Shown piece after piece: positions 46,397-55,014 of a stretch of DNA of 64,000 nt. Numbering within the stretch: the first letter of the stretch is position 1; each line of letters starts with the position of its first letter. A program made the position numbers and the translations under genes. This DNA comes from an uncultured Gammaproteobacteria bacterium (GTDB lineage: Bacteria > Pseudomonadota > Gammaproteobacteria > CAISUE01), in assembly GCA_903888615.1 (NCBI GenBank), contig CAISUE010000003.1, forward strand, positions 1 to 64,000, written 5' to 3'. The notes beneath the pieces were generated by a model. It did no database searches. It was given only the letters and a program-made list of their open reading frames with translations, and was not told the origin of the DNA.

Positions 46397-47875
46397 ATGG
46401 ATTGTTCCATGCAAAAATTAAAATTCTCTGTGAGAATTGTGTTAATTGGCAGTTTATTGGCCTTATCGTTACCGAGTTGCGCCAGTACAGCGTCTAAAAA
46501 TCTAAAAAATACGCCAGATTCTGCAATACGTAATCCAAACATCAATCAATTAGTTGGCGGTATTTGCAAGCGTGCTGACACCGGTATTTTTGCTGAAGCA
46601 TTGAATTCGGGTAAAACCCTGTATACCTATAAAGCCGATACGCCTTTTTCACCCGCCAGTAATATGAAAGCGATTACCGCGTATGCAGCCCTCAAATATC
46701 TGGGTCCGGATTTTCGTTACCACACGCGCTTTTTGACTGAAGCGAAGAATGTCTCGAGCGGAGGCTTATTGGTGGGTAATCTATATGTAAAATTTGATGG
46801 TGATCCTAGTTTACAATTGCAAGATTTAGATGCAATGGTCAATCAATTGAGCCTATTGGGTATTCATACGATTCAGGGCAGTTTAGTGATTGATGGCAGT
46901 CGTTATGATAGTGATGGGGTATCTCCAGGTACTGTGGATGGCGATCGACGTTATTGTTACGGCGCACCAGTTGAAGCTGCTATTTTGAATAAAAATTGTG
47001 TCTCTTTCCGGTTATTGCCGACTCGGGTAGGTGAACCGGCGCAAGTGGATTTACCTTATGGCATGCAATTGCCCGTGATGAGTTCAGTGTCGACATCAGC
47101 CAGTCGTAATTGCCATTTATCGATGGAAGCAGGTCAAAATGGTGATTATCATATCAATGGCTGTGTGTCGGTCCATGCAAAACCTTCAAATCTAACGATT
47201 CCTGTCCCACAAGGCAGTCAATTTAGTGAAGCGGCGATGGTGGCTTTGTTGCAACGTCATCACATCGCGGTGATGGGTGATCGACGTTTTGTTGTGAATG
47301 ATTCGAAAACGCCTCTGCGGGTAATCGTTGATTTGCCGTCAAAAACGTTGGCTGAATTAGTGGTGCCGATGATGAAGAATTCAGATAATTTATTTGCCAA
47401 TACGTTATTTAAAACCGTGGGCGCGCATTACAATCAACAACCTGGCACTTGGCAAAATAGCGCCAGTGCAGTGAAAGCTATTTTGCAAGCCAGTGGTATC
47501 GAAACCACCTCGATGGTCATCATCGATGGTTCGGGTTTGTCACGCGATAATTTAGTGACAGCTCGACAATTTGTTGAAGTGTTGCGTGCAGCTTATCATG
47601 ACACTAAAATTCGCACAGCTTATTTTGACGCGCTACCTGTTGGTGGAATCAATGGTACGCTCAAGCACCGGTTAGGATTTCGCGATACGATTGGTAAAGT
47701 GCATGCTAAAACTGGCAGTATGAAAGGCGTGTCAGCATTGTCAGGCTATATCGTTGCCAAAGATAATGAAGTGATTATTTTTTCTATTTTAGTCAATGAT
47801 TTTACAGGGTCATTATTTCAATACCGTAGTTTTGAAGATAAAGCGTGTCGGTCTTTATTGAATCAATACGGCTAA
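46397..47875 (+). CDS. dacB: D-alanyl-D-alanine carboxypeptidase/endopeptidase (PBP4 type)
   Basis: Trims or cleaves peptidoglycan cross-links in the periplasm. The 492-aa chain carries the three penicillin-binding motifs: SxxK in PASNMKAITAYAALKYLG, SDN in MKNSDNLFANTLF and KTG in HAKTGSMKGVSALSGY, with the extra domain of PBP4 between the first two. The N-terminal hydrophobic segment ends in LPSC, so it may be a lipoprotein. ATG at 46409 is an alternative start, four codons in. Its stop overlaps the convergent hpt gene by 4 bp. Confidence 0.93.
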   Translation: MDCSMQKLKFSVRIVLIGSLLALSLPSCASTASKNLKNTPDSAIRNPNINQLVGGICKRADTGIFAEALNSGKTLYTYKADTPFSPASNMKAITAYAALKYLGPDFRYHTRFLTEAKNVSSGGLLVGNLYVKFDGDPSLQLQDLDAMVNQLSLLGIHTIQGSLVIDGSRYDSDGVSPGTVDGDRRYCYGAPVEAAILNKNCVSFRLLPTRVGEPAQVDLPYGMQLPVMSSVSTSASRNCHLSMEAGQNGDYHINGCVSVHAKPSNLTIPVPQGSQFSEAAMVALLQRHHIAVMGDRRFVVNDSKTPLRVIVDLPSKTLAELVVPMMKNSDNLFANTLFKTVGAHYNQQPGTWQNSASAVKAILQASGIETTSMVIIDGSGLSRDNLVTARQFVEVLRAAYHDTKIRTAYFDALPVGGINGTLKHRLGFRDTIGKVHAKTGSMKGVSALSGYIVAKDNEVIIFSILVNDFTGSLFQYRSFEDKACRSLLNQYG

Positions 47876-48225
47876 TCGGGTGATGAGGGTTCGTCTAGTG
47901 GCAATAATTCGCAGCTAAGGACGCGCTCGATTTCAAGATAGAGTTGTTGCAACGTGGCAGTTAATTGACTTTCCTGTTGATGTTGACACCAATATTCGGC
48001 TTGTTTGACATAGGCTTTTAAGTCTTCAGTGCCGAAATAACTGGCTGAACCCATTAATCGATGTAGCAATTTATGATGGTTGGTCCAATCATCGATGGCT
48101 AACGTTTGTAATTGCTTTGCATGGTTGCGTAAATCGGTGGCAAAAATCACTAATAAGGTATTGATGCGTGTTTCATCGGTACCAATGTATTGCAGAATTT
48201 TATTTTTATCCAAAATAACTGCCAT
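47872..48225 (-). CDS. stand-alone Hpt (histidine phosphotransfer) domain protein
   Basis: A 117-aa four-helix protein. His55 in LLHRLMGSASYFGTEDL sits in the Hpt signature H-x-(L/M)-G-S-A and should accept a phosphoryl group from a response regulator receiver domain. No sensor kinase or regulator is adjacent, so the partners act in trans. The C-terminal tail is acidic. It is downstream of the flavin reductase gene in the same direction, with a 105-bp gap. Confidence 0.85.
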   Translation of the reverse strand: MAVILDKNKILQYIGTDETRINTLLVIFATDLRNHAKQLQTLAIDDWTNHHKLLHRLMGSASYFGTEDLKAYVKQAEYWCQHQQESQLTATLQQLYLEIERVLSCELLPLDEPSSPD

Positions 48226-48330
48226 ATCGTATTTTCCTGATGCTTGGGGTTGTTGATTTTCTTTTCTCGCGCGGTGCGCGTGCCCAAGGGTGAATGCTTA
48301 ACGGTTAAATAATGCCAGCGATGACACATT

Positions 48331-49071
48331 TTATTTCGATGAAATATATTTTTCGCGGCGAATTTGGCTTGAGGCAAAGCCTTTGGCTTGTAATGCTGCA
48401 AAAGAGGCATCGATCATCAAAGGATTGCCGCATAAATAGACTACATCCGTGCTGGCGGTCGCTTTGAATTCATCAAAACATTGTTGTACATAGCCGCGAT
48501 GTTCGTAAGGCGCTTGTTGAAGTGTCAAATCTTCACGACTTAAATAACTGCGGTAATCGGCATAATCTGGGTTAGCCTTGGCCCAAGCTAAAAAATCGGC
48601 AGCGTAGAGAACATCGTGACGATATTGGACGCCTTGCACAATATGGACGCGTAAACCGGTGGCTTCGATTTTTGCTGTCAGTGCTGGTAACATAGCGCGA
48701 TATGGGGTAATGCCCGTGCCGGTAGCGATTAAAAATAATCGCTTGACAGGCTCTTCTTTTAAAACAAGGCGCCCAAAAGGTCCGCTCACTTCGACGCTAT
48801 CGCCGGATTGTAAGGCAAAGAGGTATTCTGACCCAGGCCCATGGTCTACATAAGACGCTGCAAAATCGAGATTTAACGTTTGGCCCTCAATAGAAGCAAT
48901 GCTATAACTGCGGCGATAAGTTTTTTCTGCGCGAGTGAAATGAATGGTAATAAATTGCCCGGGTAGATAAGCGGGTAAGCCATTATCAGTCTTTGTCAGT
49001 GTTAATTGCTTTACTTTGGGTGTTAAAAAGAGGCTGTTAGTAACCGTATAAGTCTTAGTATTTTTTAGCAT
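48331..49071 (-). CDS. ferredoxin/flavodoxin-NADP reductase-like FAD oxidoreductase
   Basis: A 246-aa flavoprotein with an N-terminal FAD barrel (PGQFITIHFTRAEKTYRRSY, then SIAS) and a nucleotide-binding half (LFLIATGTGITPYRAMLPAL, YLCGNPLMIDASFAALQ). The C-terminal IRREKYISSK resembles Fpr-type reductases, where the last residues shape the NADPH site. It likely shuttles electrons between NAD(P)H and a ferredoxin or flavodoxin. It is divergent from mreB, with 139 bp between starts. Confidence 0.85.
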   Translation of the reverse strand: MLKNTKTYTVTNSLFLTPKVKQLTLTKTDNGLPAYLPGQFITIHFTRAEKTYRRSYSIASIEGQTLNLDFAASYVDHGPGSEYLFALQSGDSVEVSGPFGRLVLKEEPVKRLFLIATGTGITPYRAMLPALTAKIEATGLRVHIVQGVQYRHDVLYAADFLAWAKANPDYADYRSYLSREDLTLQQAPYEHRGYVQQCFDEFKATASTDVVYLCGNPLMIDASFAALQAKGFASSQIRREKYISSK

Positions 49072-49204
49072 AAAGATGGTGTTAAACCTAATGAGAATAG
49101 ATGTTTCGTATTATACCTAAGCAGACACAAAAAAATCTGCTGAAAGAGTCTAAATAATTTATACTGTAAGCTTTCGATTAAACCTAATGTAAGTTGGATA
49201 ATAG

Positions 49205-50257
<1,053 letters not shown>

Positions 50258-50271
50258 CCGTTGATTTTATT

Positions 50272-51090
50272 ATGCCCAGACTTTATCGACAAACATCGGC
50301 GACTTTTTTACGTTTTTTGACATGGTTGTTAGTGTGCTTGGTGTTAATGGTGCTTGATCAAAAACACTTTGTCGTTACGCGTATTAAATCTGTCTTGCAA
50401 ACCATGGTCACACCCTTGGAATATGCAGTTGCCTACCCTGGCAAAGCGGTGGTATTTGTGCGTGATTATCTGACCATTCAACATCAATTAGTCCATGCAG
50501 AGCATCGGTGGCAAGATCAACGCTTGTTGCTAGAAGCGCAAGTGCAGCAAGTCAATGCTTTGAAAATGCAAAATCAACAGTTGCAAACGCTATTAGATTC
50601 CCCTGTTGTGGAACGCGAAGATAAATTCTTGTTAGCCAAAGTGGTAACACTTAAAAACGATGCGTTTAGTCATGAAGTGTTATTGAATCGTGGTGCTAAT
50701 TCAGGCTTAGCGATTGGTCAAGCGGTTGTTGCAGCCGACGGCATTGCCGGTCAAATTATTGCTACAAATCCGCTGAATGCCCGTGCGATGTTGGTAAGCG
50801 ATAGCCGCAGTGCGGTGCCAGTTGTTAATGAGCGGACCCAAGAGAATTTTATTGTGATCGGTACGGGTATAGCGGATAGTTTGGCTTTGATGAATGTATC
50901 GAGCAGTGCTGATTTAAAAGTAGGCGATCGCCTGATGAGTTCGGGCATGGGGGGACATTTTCCAGCTGGATTCCCTGTTGGTATAGTGGCTCTGATCGAT
51001 ACCAACGTGAAAACTTTTGCTAAAATTAATGTCAAACCCGCAGTGAATTTAGCGAAACTACAGTTAGTCGTCCTTCCCATTGAGTCTTGA
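50272..51090 (+). CDS. mreC: rod-shape determining protein MreC
   Basis: Bitopic membrane protein that links MreB to PBP2/RodA. The 272-aa chain has one transmembrane helix (about residues 12-30), a coiled coil (about 65-105, QLVHAEHRWQDQRLLLEAQV onward) and a beta-rich periplasmic domain with NRGANSGLAIGQAVVAADGI and GDRLMSSGMGGHFPAGFPVG. It follows mreB by 14 bp and precedes mreD by 6 bp. Confidence 0.97.
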   Translation: MPRLYRQTSATFLRFLTWLLVCLVLMVLDQKHFVVTRIKSVLQTMVTPLEYAVAYPGKAVVFVRDYLTIQHQLVHAEHRWQDQRLLLEAQVQQVNALKMQNQQLQTLLDSPVVEREDKFLLAKVVTLKNDAFSHEVLLNRGANSGLAIGQAVVAADGIAGQIIATNPLNARAMLVSDSRSAVPVVNERTQENFIVIGTGIADSLALMNVSSSADLKVGDRLMSSGMGGHFPAGFPVGIVALIDTNVKTFAKINVKPAVNLAKLQLVVLPIES

Positions 51091-51096
51091 GACGTT

Positions 51097-51576
51097 ATGA
51101 ATTTAAGTGGTTATTTCATATTATTTACTAGCATGTTACTCGCGGTTTTATTGATGATTATGCCATTACCTGATGGATTGGCGTTCATATGGCCATTATG
51201 GATCGTGGCTGTATTGGGTTATTGGTTGTATGCTTTACCGCATCGGGTTAGTTTAGGCTCGGCGTTATTTTTTGGTATTTTATTGGATGTTTTTAACAAT
51301 ACTTTGTTAGGTCAGCATGCGTTGGCACTGGTCACAGTCGCTTATATCATGGAAAAAATGCACCATCAAATTCGCTTATTCTTTTGGTGGCAGCAAGCGT
51401 TGTTGATGATGTGTTTAGCAGCAGTGTATAGTTTTATTTTATTTTTTGTGCAGAGTCTCCTGGCAGAAATTCATTTGAGCTGGCCATTTTGGTTGCCGAT
51501 TATTTCCACCGGTGTTATTTGGCCAGTGGTCTTTGCTTTGTTGCGTCATTATCGGCAAAAATTCAGGATCACTTAA
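51097..51576 (+). CDS. mreD: rod-shape determining protein MreD
   Basis: A 159-aa inner membrane protein with five hydrophobic segments, the third gene of mreBCD. The sequence FFGILLDVFNNTLLGQHAL is the conserved MreD signature. It interacts with MreC in the elongasome. The usual follower genes (maf, rng, mrdA) are replaced by palindromic repeats and tRNA-Arg. Confidence 0.95.
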   Translation: MNLSGYFILFTSMLLAVLLMIMPLPDGLAFIWPLWIVAVLGYWLYALPHRVSLGSALFFGILLDVFNNTLLGQHALALVTVAYIMEKMHHQIRLFFWWQQALLMMCLAAVYSFILFFVQSLLAEIHLSWPFWLPIISTGVIWPVVFALLRHYRQKFRIT

Positions 51577-51675
51577 AAAACAGAAAACAGGGGGCCGGAC
51601 AGTTTGCCTTACCGCGAATGCTTTTAAAATAAATATCGCGTAGCGATTCGGGCTGCCTGGTTTTTGAGATGATGC

Positions 51676-51743
51676 GCCGGCGAGCGGCTAGCCATGGAAG
51701 GCTAGACAGGTCGTGCATCCAAGGATGGCTGCTGGATATTCGG
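51676..51743 (-). repeat. palindromic element copy A' (partial)
   Basis: Contains the same CTAGCC/GGCTAG and CATCC/GGATG hairpins as element A but lacks the third hairpin and tail, which are replaced by unrelated sequence before 51676. Confidence 0.75.
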
Positions 51744-51756
51744 GTGATCTGAAAGA

Positions 51757-51772
51757 TGGTGCGCCCAAGAGG
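51757..51772 (-). pseudogene. 16-nt duplicated 3' fragment of tRNA-Arg(CCG)
   Basis: Identical to the 3' end of the intact tRNA (51886-51901), including the encoded CCA. It passes directly into the tail of element A. It is too short to be a tRNA. Confidence 0.85.
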
Positions 51773-51872
51773 GCGAGCCGGGAATTCAAAAATCACGGAT
51801 TTTTGCCGGCGAGCGGCTAGCCATGGAAGGCTAGACAGGTCGTGCATCCAAGGATGGCTGCTGGATATTCGG
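51771..51872 (-). repeat. palindromic element copy A (three hairpins plus tail)
   Basis: Read on the minus strand it has CATCC/GGATG (51845-51856), CTAGCC/GGCTAG (51817-51834, 6-nt loop) and CAAAAATC/GATTTTTG (51787-51805, 3-nt loop), then the GAATTCCCGGCTCGCCC tail. The order and spacing match element B. The stems differ from B by paired, compensating substitutions. Confidence 0.85.
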
Positions 51873-51885
51873 ATGATCTGAAAGA

Positions 51886-51962
51886 TGGTGCGCCCAAGAG
51901 GAATCGAACCTCTGACCTTTGGTTTCGGAAACCAACACTCTATCCAACTGAGCTACGGGCGC
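51886..51962 (-). tRNA. tRNA-Arg (anticodon CCG)
   Basis: A 77-nt cloverleaf with encoded CCA. The acceptor stem GCGCCCG pairs with TGGGCGC; the D arm is GCTCAGTTGGATAGAGT; the anticodon stem TTGGT/ACCAA closes the loop TTCCGAA, giving anticodon CCG for the Arg codon CGG; the T arm is AGAGGTTCGAATCCTCT. The gene is intact but is bracketed by palindromic elements and by duplicates of its own 5' and 3' ends. Confidence 0.97.
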
Positions 51963-51984
51963 GTGTTTGCGAGTACTGCTTGTT

Positions 51985-52074
51985 CATCCCTGAAGGATGA
52001 TTCCGGCCCAGCCTTCCATGGCTGGTCGTTCGGCGGCGAAAAGCGGTGCTTTTCGAATTCCCGCCTCACCCAAC
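51985..52074 (+). repeat. palindromic element copy B (three hairpins plus tail)
   Basis: CATCC/GGATG (51985-51999), CCAGCC/GGCTGG (52008-52025, 6-nt loop), CGAAAAGC/GCTTTTCG (52037-52055, 3-nt loop) and a tail GAATTCCCGCCTCACCC. The third stem is identical to that of element C at 32.6 kb. The tail runs directly into the duplicated tRNA 5' fragment. Confidence 0.85.
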
Positions 52075-52094
52075 TGAGCTACGGGCGCGTGTTT
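52070..52094 (-). pseudogene. duplicated 5' fragment of tRNA-Arg(CCG) with leader
   Basis: A 25-bp exact copy of 51944-51968: the first 19 nt of the tRNA plus 6 bp of 5' flank. The two copies bracket element B, so they look like a target duplication or a remnant of the original tRNA 5' end. Confidence 0.88.
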
Positions 52095-52122
52095 AAAACA
52101 TTGACGGGTTAAATAAAAATCT

Positions 52123-52578
52123 ATGCCAAATGCTCTCATCAAGCCGTTCATTCTGCTGGTTTTAAGTGCGCTTGTCAATCTCCTCTTGTGCTCCTGTGCT
52201 GATGCCACGGCAATTGCTGACGATGACGCAAGTAAGGCGGCTATTATGGCGCGCTTAAGTCCTGACGGCAGCGTTGATATTGAAGGTCAAGCTAAAGTCA
52301 TTGCTTTAAGTGATACGGATAGCGCTCGCCCTGAGCGCGGGGGCTCTGAAATTTACCAACGTACTTGCGTGCTATGTCATGGTTCTGGTGTCGCGGGCGC
52401 GCCATTGTTTGCTAATGCCCAAGCGTGGGCGCCACGCAAAGCTAAAGGTATGGCGGTATTGTTGAATCATGCGTTATTAGGGTTTAACTACATGCCACCT
52501 AGGGGTAGTTGTACCGATTGTTCTGATAGTGAAATTAAAGAAGCCATTCGCTATATGTTAAGCAAAGCGAATCAATAA
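52123..52578 (+). CDS. cytochrome c5-type monoheme protein
   Basis: A 151-aa exported protein. The N-terminal hydrophobic segment ends in LLCSC, a possible lipobox near residue 24. The single heme site CVLCHGSG is near residue 84, and the axial Met lies in GFNYMPPRGSCTDCSDSEI, whose extra cysteine pair is typical of c5. It probably carries electrons in the periplasm or at a membrane surface. It overlaps the convergent lpxL-like gene by 7 bp. Confidence 0.9.
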   Translation: MPNALIKPFILLVLSALVNLLLCSCADATAIADDDASKAAIMARLSPDGSVDIEGQAKVIALSDTDSARPERGGSEIYQRTCVLCHGSGVAGAPLFANAQAWAPRKAKGMAVLLNHALLGFNYMPPRGSCTDCSDSEIKEAIRYMLSKANQ

Positions 52579-53486
52579 AAACGTTTTTCGCCATTAGGTC
52601 TCGTTTTAAAACGTTTATATTGCCATAAATATTGCGTCGGCGCTTCCCTGACCGCATTTTCAATGATTTGATTCAAGCAAGTGGCATCGAAAAGATCATC
52701 CCCACTTGGAAAATTTTCCAGGGGCGCTTGAAACACTAAGCGAAAACCTGCGCCATTGGCTTTGCGATAAAAAAACGTTGGAATGACGATGGCAGAAGTT
52801 TTCGCTGCTAAGCGTGAGGTTGTGGTTAAAGTGGCTGTGGGAATACCGAAAAATGGTACGAAAATACTATTGCGGGTGCCGCCATCGATATCGGGTGTAT
52901 ACCAGAGGGTGTCGCCTTTTTTTAGGGCGCGAATTAAACCGCGTAAATCATTACGGCCAATAACTTGCTTATAATAGCGTGAACGATAGTATTTAGCAAA
53001 AGCATCGACAATAGCTAATTTTTGTGGCCGATACATGACACCGACAGCATACTGTTTTGCAAATAAACGACCGACAAATTCCAGGCAACCCAAATGCGCA
53101 CTGGCCAAAATGACGCCACGTTCGGATGCGATTGCCGCTTGTAAGTGTTCTTCACCTTCAAAAGTCAATAAAGTCTGAAAACGTTTCGGCGAGCAAAACC
53201 ACGCGGTAGCTGTTTCAATCAGACTCAAACCGACGGATTCATAATTGGCTTTGATAAAAGCGTTTCGTTCTTCAAGCCCTAATTCAGGAAAAGCCAAGGT
53301 GCTATTGACGCGCGTGGTATGGACACCCTTGCGATCGATTTTTTGCAATAAATGACCGAGTTTAAGGCCAAATCGGTATTGATAGCGATAGGGTAGGGCT
53401 ACGATAGCGCGCAAAAATAAAAATAGCGGCAGCCACAGCCAGTTGTTGGGCTTTACTAATTGCCACCAAGGCGAGTGTTGGGTCAT
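52572..53486 (-). CDS. lipid A late acyltransferase, LpxL/HtrB family
   Basis: A 304-aa membrane-associated acyltransferase that adds a secondary acyl chain to Kdo-lipid A or its precursor. A hydrophobic anchor lies at residues 15-33. The catalytic H-X4-E is in ILASAHLGCLEFVGRLF, followed by VGVMYRPQKL, DTLWYTPDIDGG and a QYLWQYKRFKTRPNGEKRFY ending, all typical. Which acyl chain it adds is unknown. Its start overlaps the FAD oxidase stop by 4 bp. Confidence 0.93.
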   Translation of the reverse strand: MTQHSPWWQLVKPNNWLWLPLFLFLRAIVALPYRYQYRFGLKLGHLLQKIDRKGVHTTRVNSTLAFPELGLEERNAFIKANYESVGLSLIETATAWFCSPKRFQTLLTFEGEEHLQAAIASERGVILASAHLGCLEFVGRLFAKQYAVGVMYRPQKLAIVDAFAKYYRSRYYKQVIGRNDLRGLIRALKKGDTLWYTPDIDGGTRNSIFVPFFGIPTATLTTTSRLAAKTSAIVIPTFFYRKANGAGFRLVFQAPLENFPSGDDLFDATCLNQIIENAVREAPTQYLWQYKRFKTRPNGEKRFY

Positions 53487-54862
53487 GGGAAAAATTTACC
53501 AGGATTTAAAATATGACGAGGATCAAATTGGGCTTTGACAGCTTTCATGAGCGTTAATGTCTGAGCGCAGATGGCTTGTGCGACATAGGGTTGTTTATCA
53601 ATGCCAATACCGTGCTCGCCGGATAAGCAACCGCCTAATGCTAACACACCTTGAAATAATTCCGCCAAATATTGATTAACCCGTAATTGTATGGTGGCAT
53701 CGAGATGATTTAACAACACATTCACATGTAAATTTCCACTGCCGAGATGGCCGAAATTAACCATGGTGAATGCATAACGGGTGGCAAGGTTTTTTAAGTA
53801 TTTGAGTAAAGCAGGCAGTTGGTTAATAGGCACGACAACATCTTCATTGATTTTATAAGCTGCGGCCAGCCTTAACGTGGGTGATAAGGTTTTGCGTATC
53901 AGCCATAATGACGCACGGGCAGCGGTGGTTAAAGCGCTGTCGATACTTAAGCTGCCACCTTGTCGGCATAAGGCGTTTATTAACGCTACGGCTTCAGGTA
54001 AAGTTTCTGTTAAACCATCGATTTCGATCATCAATAAAGCGTTTGCATGGGTTGGAATCGCCAATGAACGGTGGCGCCTCAGCAAGTCAAGGCAAGCGCT
54101 ATCCATGAATTCTACCGCACAAGGAATAACGGGGCTTTGTAATAATTCCGCTACCAAGTGCGCTGCTTGATTTTCTGAGTCAAACCACACTTGTAATGTA
54201 GCAATGCTGGGTTGTAAGGGGCTTAATTTCAATGTCGCTTCGACAATAATGGCAAGCGTCCCTTCAGAACCAATCAATAAACGTCCTAGGTCAAAACCAC
54301 ATGAAGCTTTAGCTGTGGTAAAACCTGTTTCGATCAAAGCCCCGGTGCCTGTTACCGCCCGAATAGCTAACACATTGTCACGGGTAGTGCCGTATTTCAC
54401 TGCGCGAGGGCCGCCACCATTGGTGGCAATATTGCCGCCAATGGTGCAATAGGCAGCACTGCTGGGGTCAGGCGGCCAAAATAAATTTTTGGTGGCAGCT
54501 AAATCTTGAACCGTTTGATTTAATACCCCAGCTTCGATGCGCAAGCTGCGATTGGCAGGATTAAAATCGCGTATGTTCGTCAAACGTTCGAGTGATAATA
54601 TTAAGCCACCTGGAACAGGAGTGGCGCCACCCGGTGTGCCCGTACCTCGTCCTCGCGCAGTTACGGGCACTTGATAATCGTGACAGCATCGCAAGGTATG
54701 TTGGACTTGTTCAACCGTTTCCGCCAACACAACCCCACTGGGTTGCGCTTGGTGACGACCATTGTCATAGCTATAGCTTAAACAATTAGCAGGATCGCGT
54801 AGCAATTGCTCGGGTTGGAGTTTAGCGCTTAATTGGCGCCAAAAATCAGCAGAAATGGTCAT
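53483..54862 (-). CDS. FAD-linked oxidase, D-lactate/glycolate dehydrogenase (GlcD) family
   Basis: A 459-aa flavoenzyme from the ATG at 54862; a further ATG at 54886 adds eight residues. The PCMH-type FAD domain shows VPVTARGRGTGTPGGATPVP and PSSAAYCTIGGNIATNGGGP; the C-terminal half has VNFGHLGSGNLHVNVL and GGCLSGEHGIGIDKQPY. Family members oxidise 2-hydroxy acids (D-lactate, glycolate, D-2-hydroxyglutarate). The substrate cannot be chosen from sequence. It is coupled to the lpxL-like gene. Confidence 0.9.
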   Translation of the reverse strand: MTISADFWRQLSAKLQPEQLLRDPANCLSYSYDNGRHQAQPSGVVLAETVEQVQHTLRCCHDYQVPVTARGRGTGTPGGATPVPGGLILSLERLTNIRDFNPANRSLRIEAGVLNQTVQDLAATKNLFWPPDPSSAAYCTIGGNIATNGGGPRAVKYGTTRDNVLAIRAVTGTGALIETGFTTAKASCGFDLGRLLIGSEGTLAIIVEATLKLSPLQPSIATLQVWFDSENQAAHLVAELLQSPVIPCAVEFMDSACLDLLRRHRSLAIPTHANALLMIEIDGLTETLPEAVALINALCRQGGSLSIDSALTTAARASLWLIRKTLSPTLRLAAAYKINEDVVVPINQLPALLKYLKNLATRYAFTMVNFGHLGSGNLHVNVLLNHLDATIQLRVNQYLAELFQGVLALGGCLSGEHGIGIDKQPYVAQAICAQTLTLMKAVKAQFDPRHILNPGKFFP

Positions 54863-55014
54863 GAAGAGGCGCAATGGTAATAACACAATAATTGGACCCT
54901 AAAACTTAAGCTATTTAAGCAAAGCGCTAGCCTAGTTAGGGTAAGCACAGTTTAGCATTTTTGCTGCACTTAACGCGCTATAATACCCACTCTTACCCTT
55001 GCTGATAATTTTTT

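Larger units (their letters stand above)
51577..51885. repeat. repeat-filled spacer between mreD and tRNA-Arg: 97-bp direct repeat, 129-bp period
   Basis: No gene is seen. The segment 51676-51772 recurs at 51805-51901 with a single difference (51744 G, 51873 A). Each copy ends in the last 16 nt of tRNA-Arg, including CCA; only the second continues into the intact tRNA. The 32 bp between the copies hold a tail and a hairpin of element A. Confidence 0.92.

Noticed and set aside
51569-51847. Minus-strand frame with the peptide MHDLSSLPWLAARR repeated twice
   Set aside because: The repetition reflects the 129-bp DNA duplication and palindromic elements; no ribosome binding site or protein-like composition.
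51944-52094. tRNA-linked 25-bp direct repeat as a prophage or island attachment pair
   Set aside because: Only about 100 bp lie between the copies and these hold a palindromic element, with no integrase in the window. A deletion scar remains possible, but element insertion is simpler. Also, islands usually recombine at the tRNA 3' end, whereas this is the 5' end.
51885-52112. Plus-strand reading frame beginning MVRPRGIEPLTFGFGNQHS
   Set aside because: It is the translation of the antisense strand of tRNA-Arg plus element B, a classic false protein.
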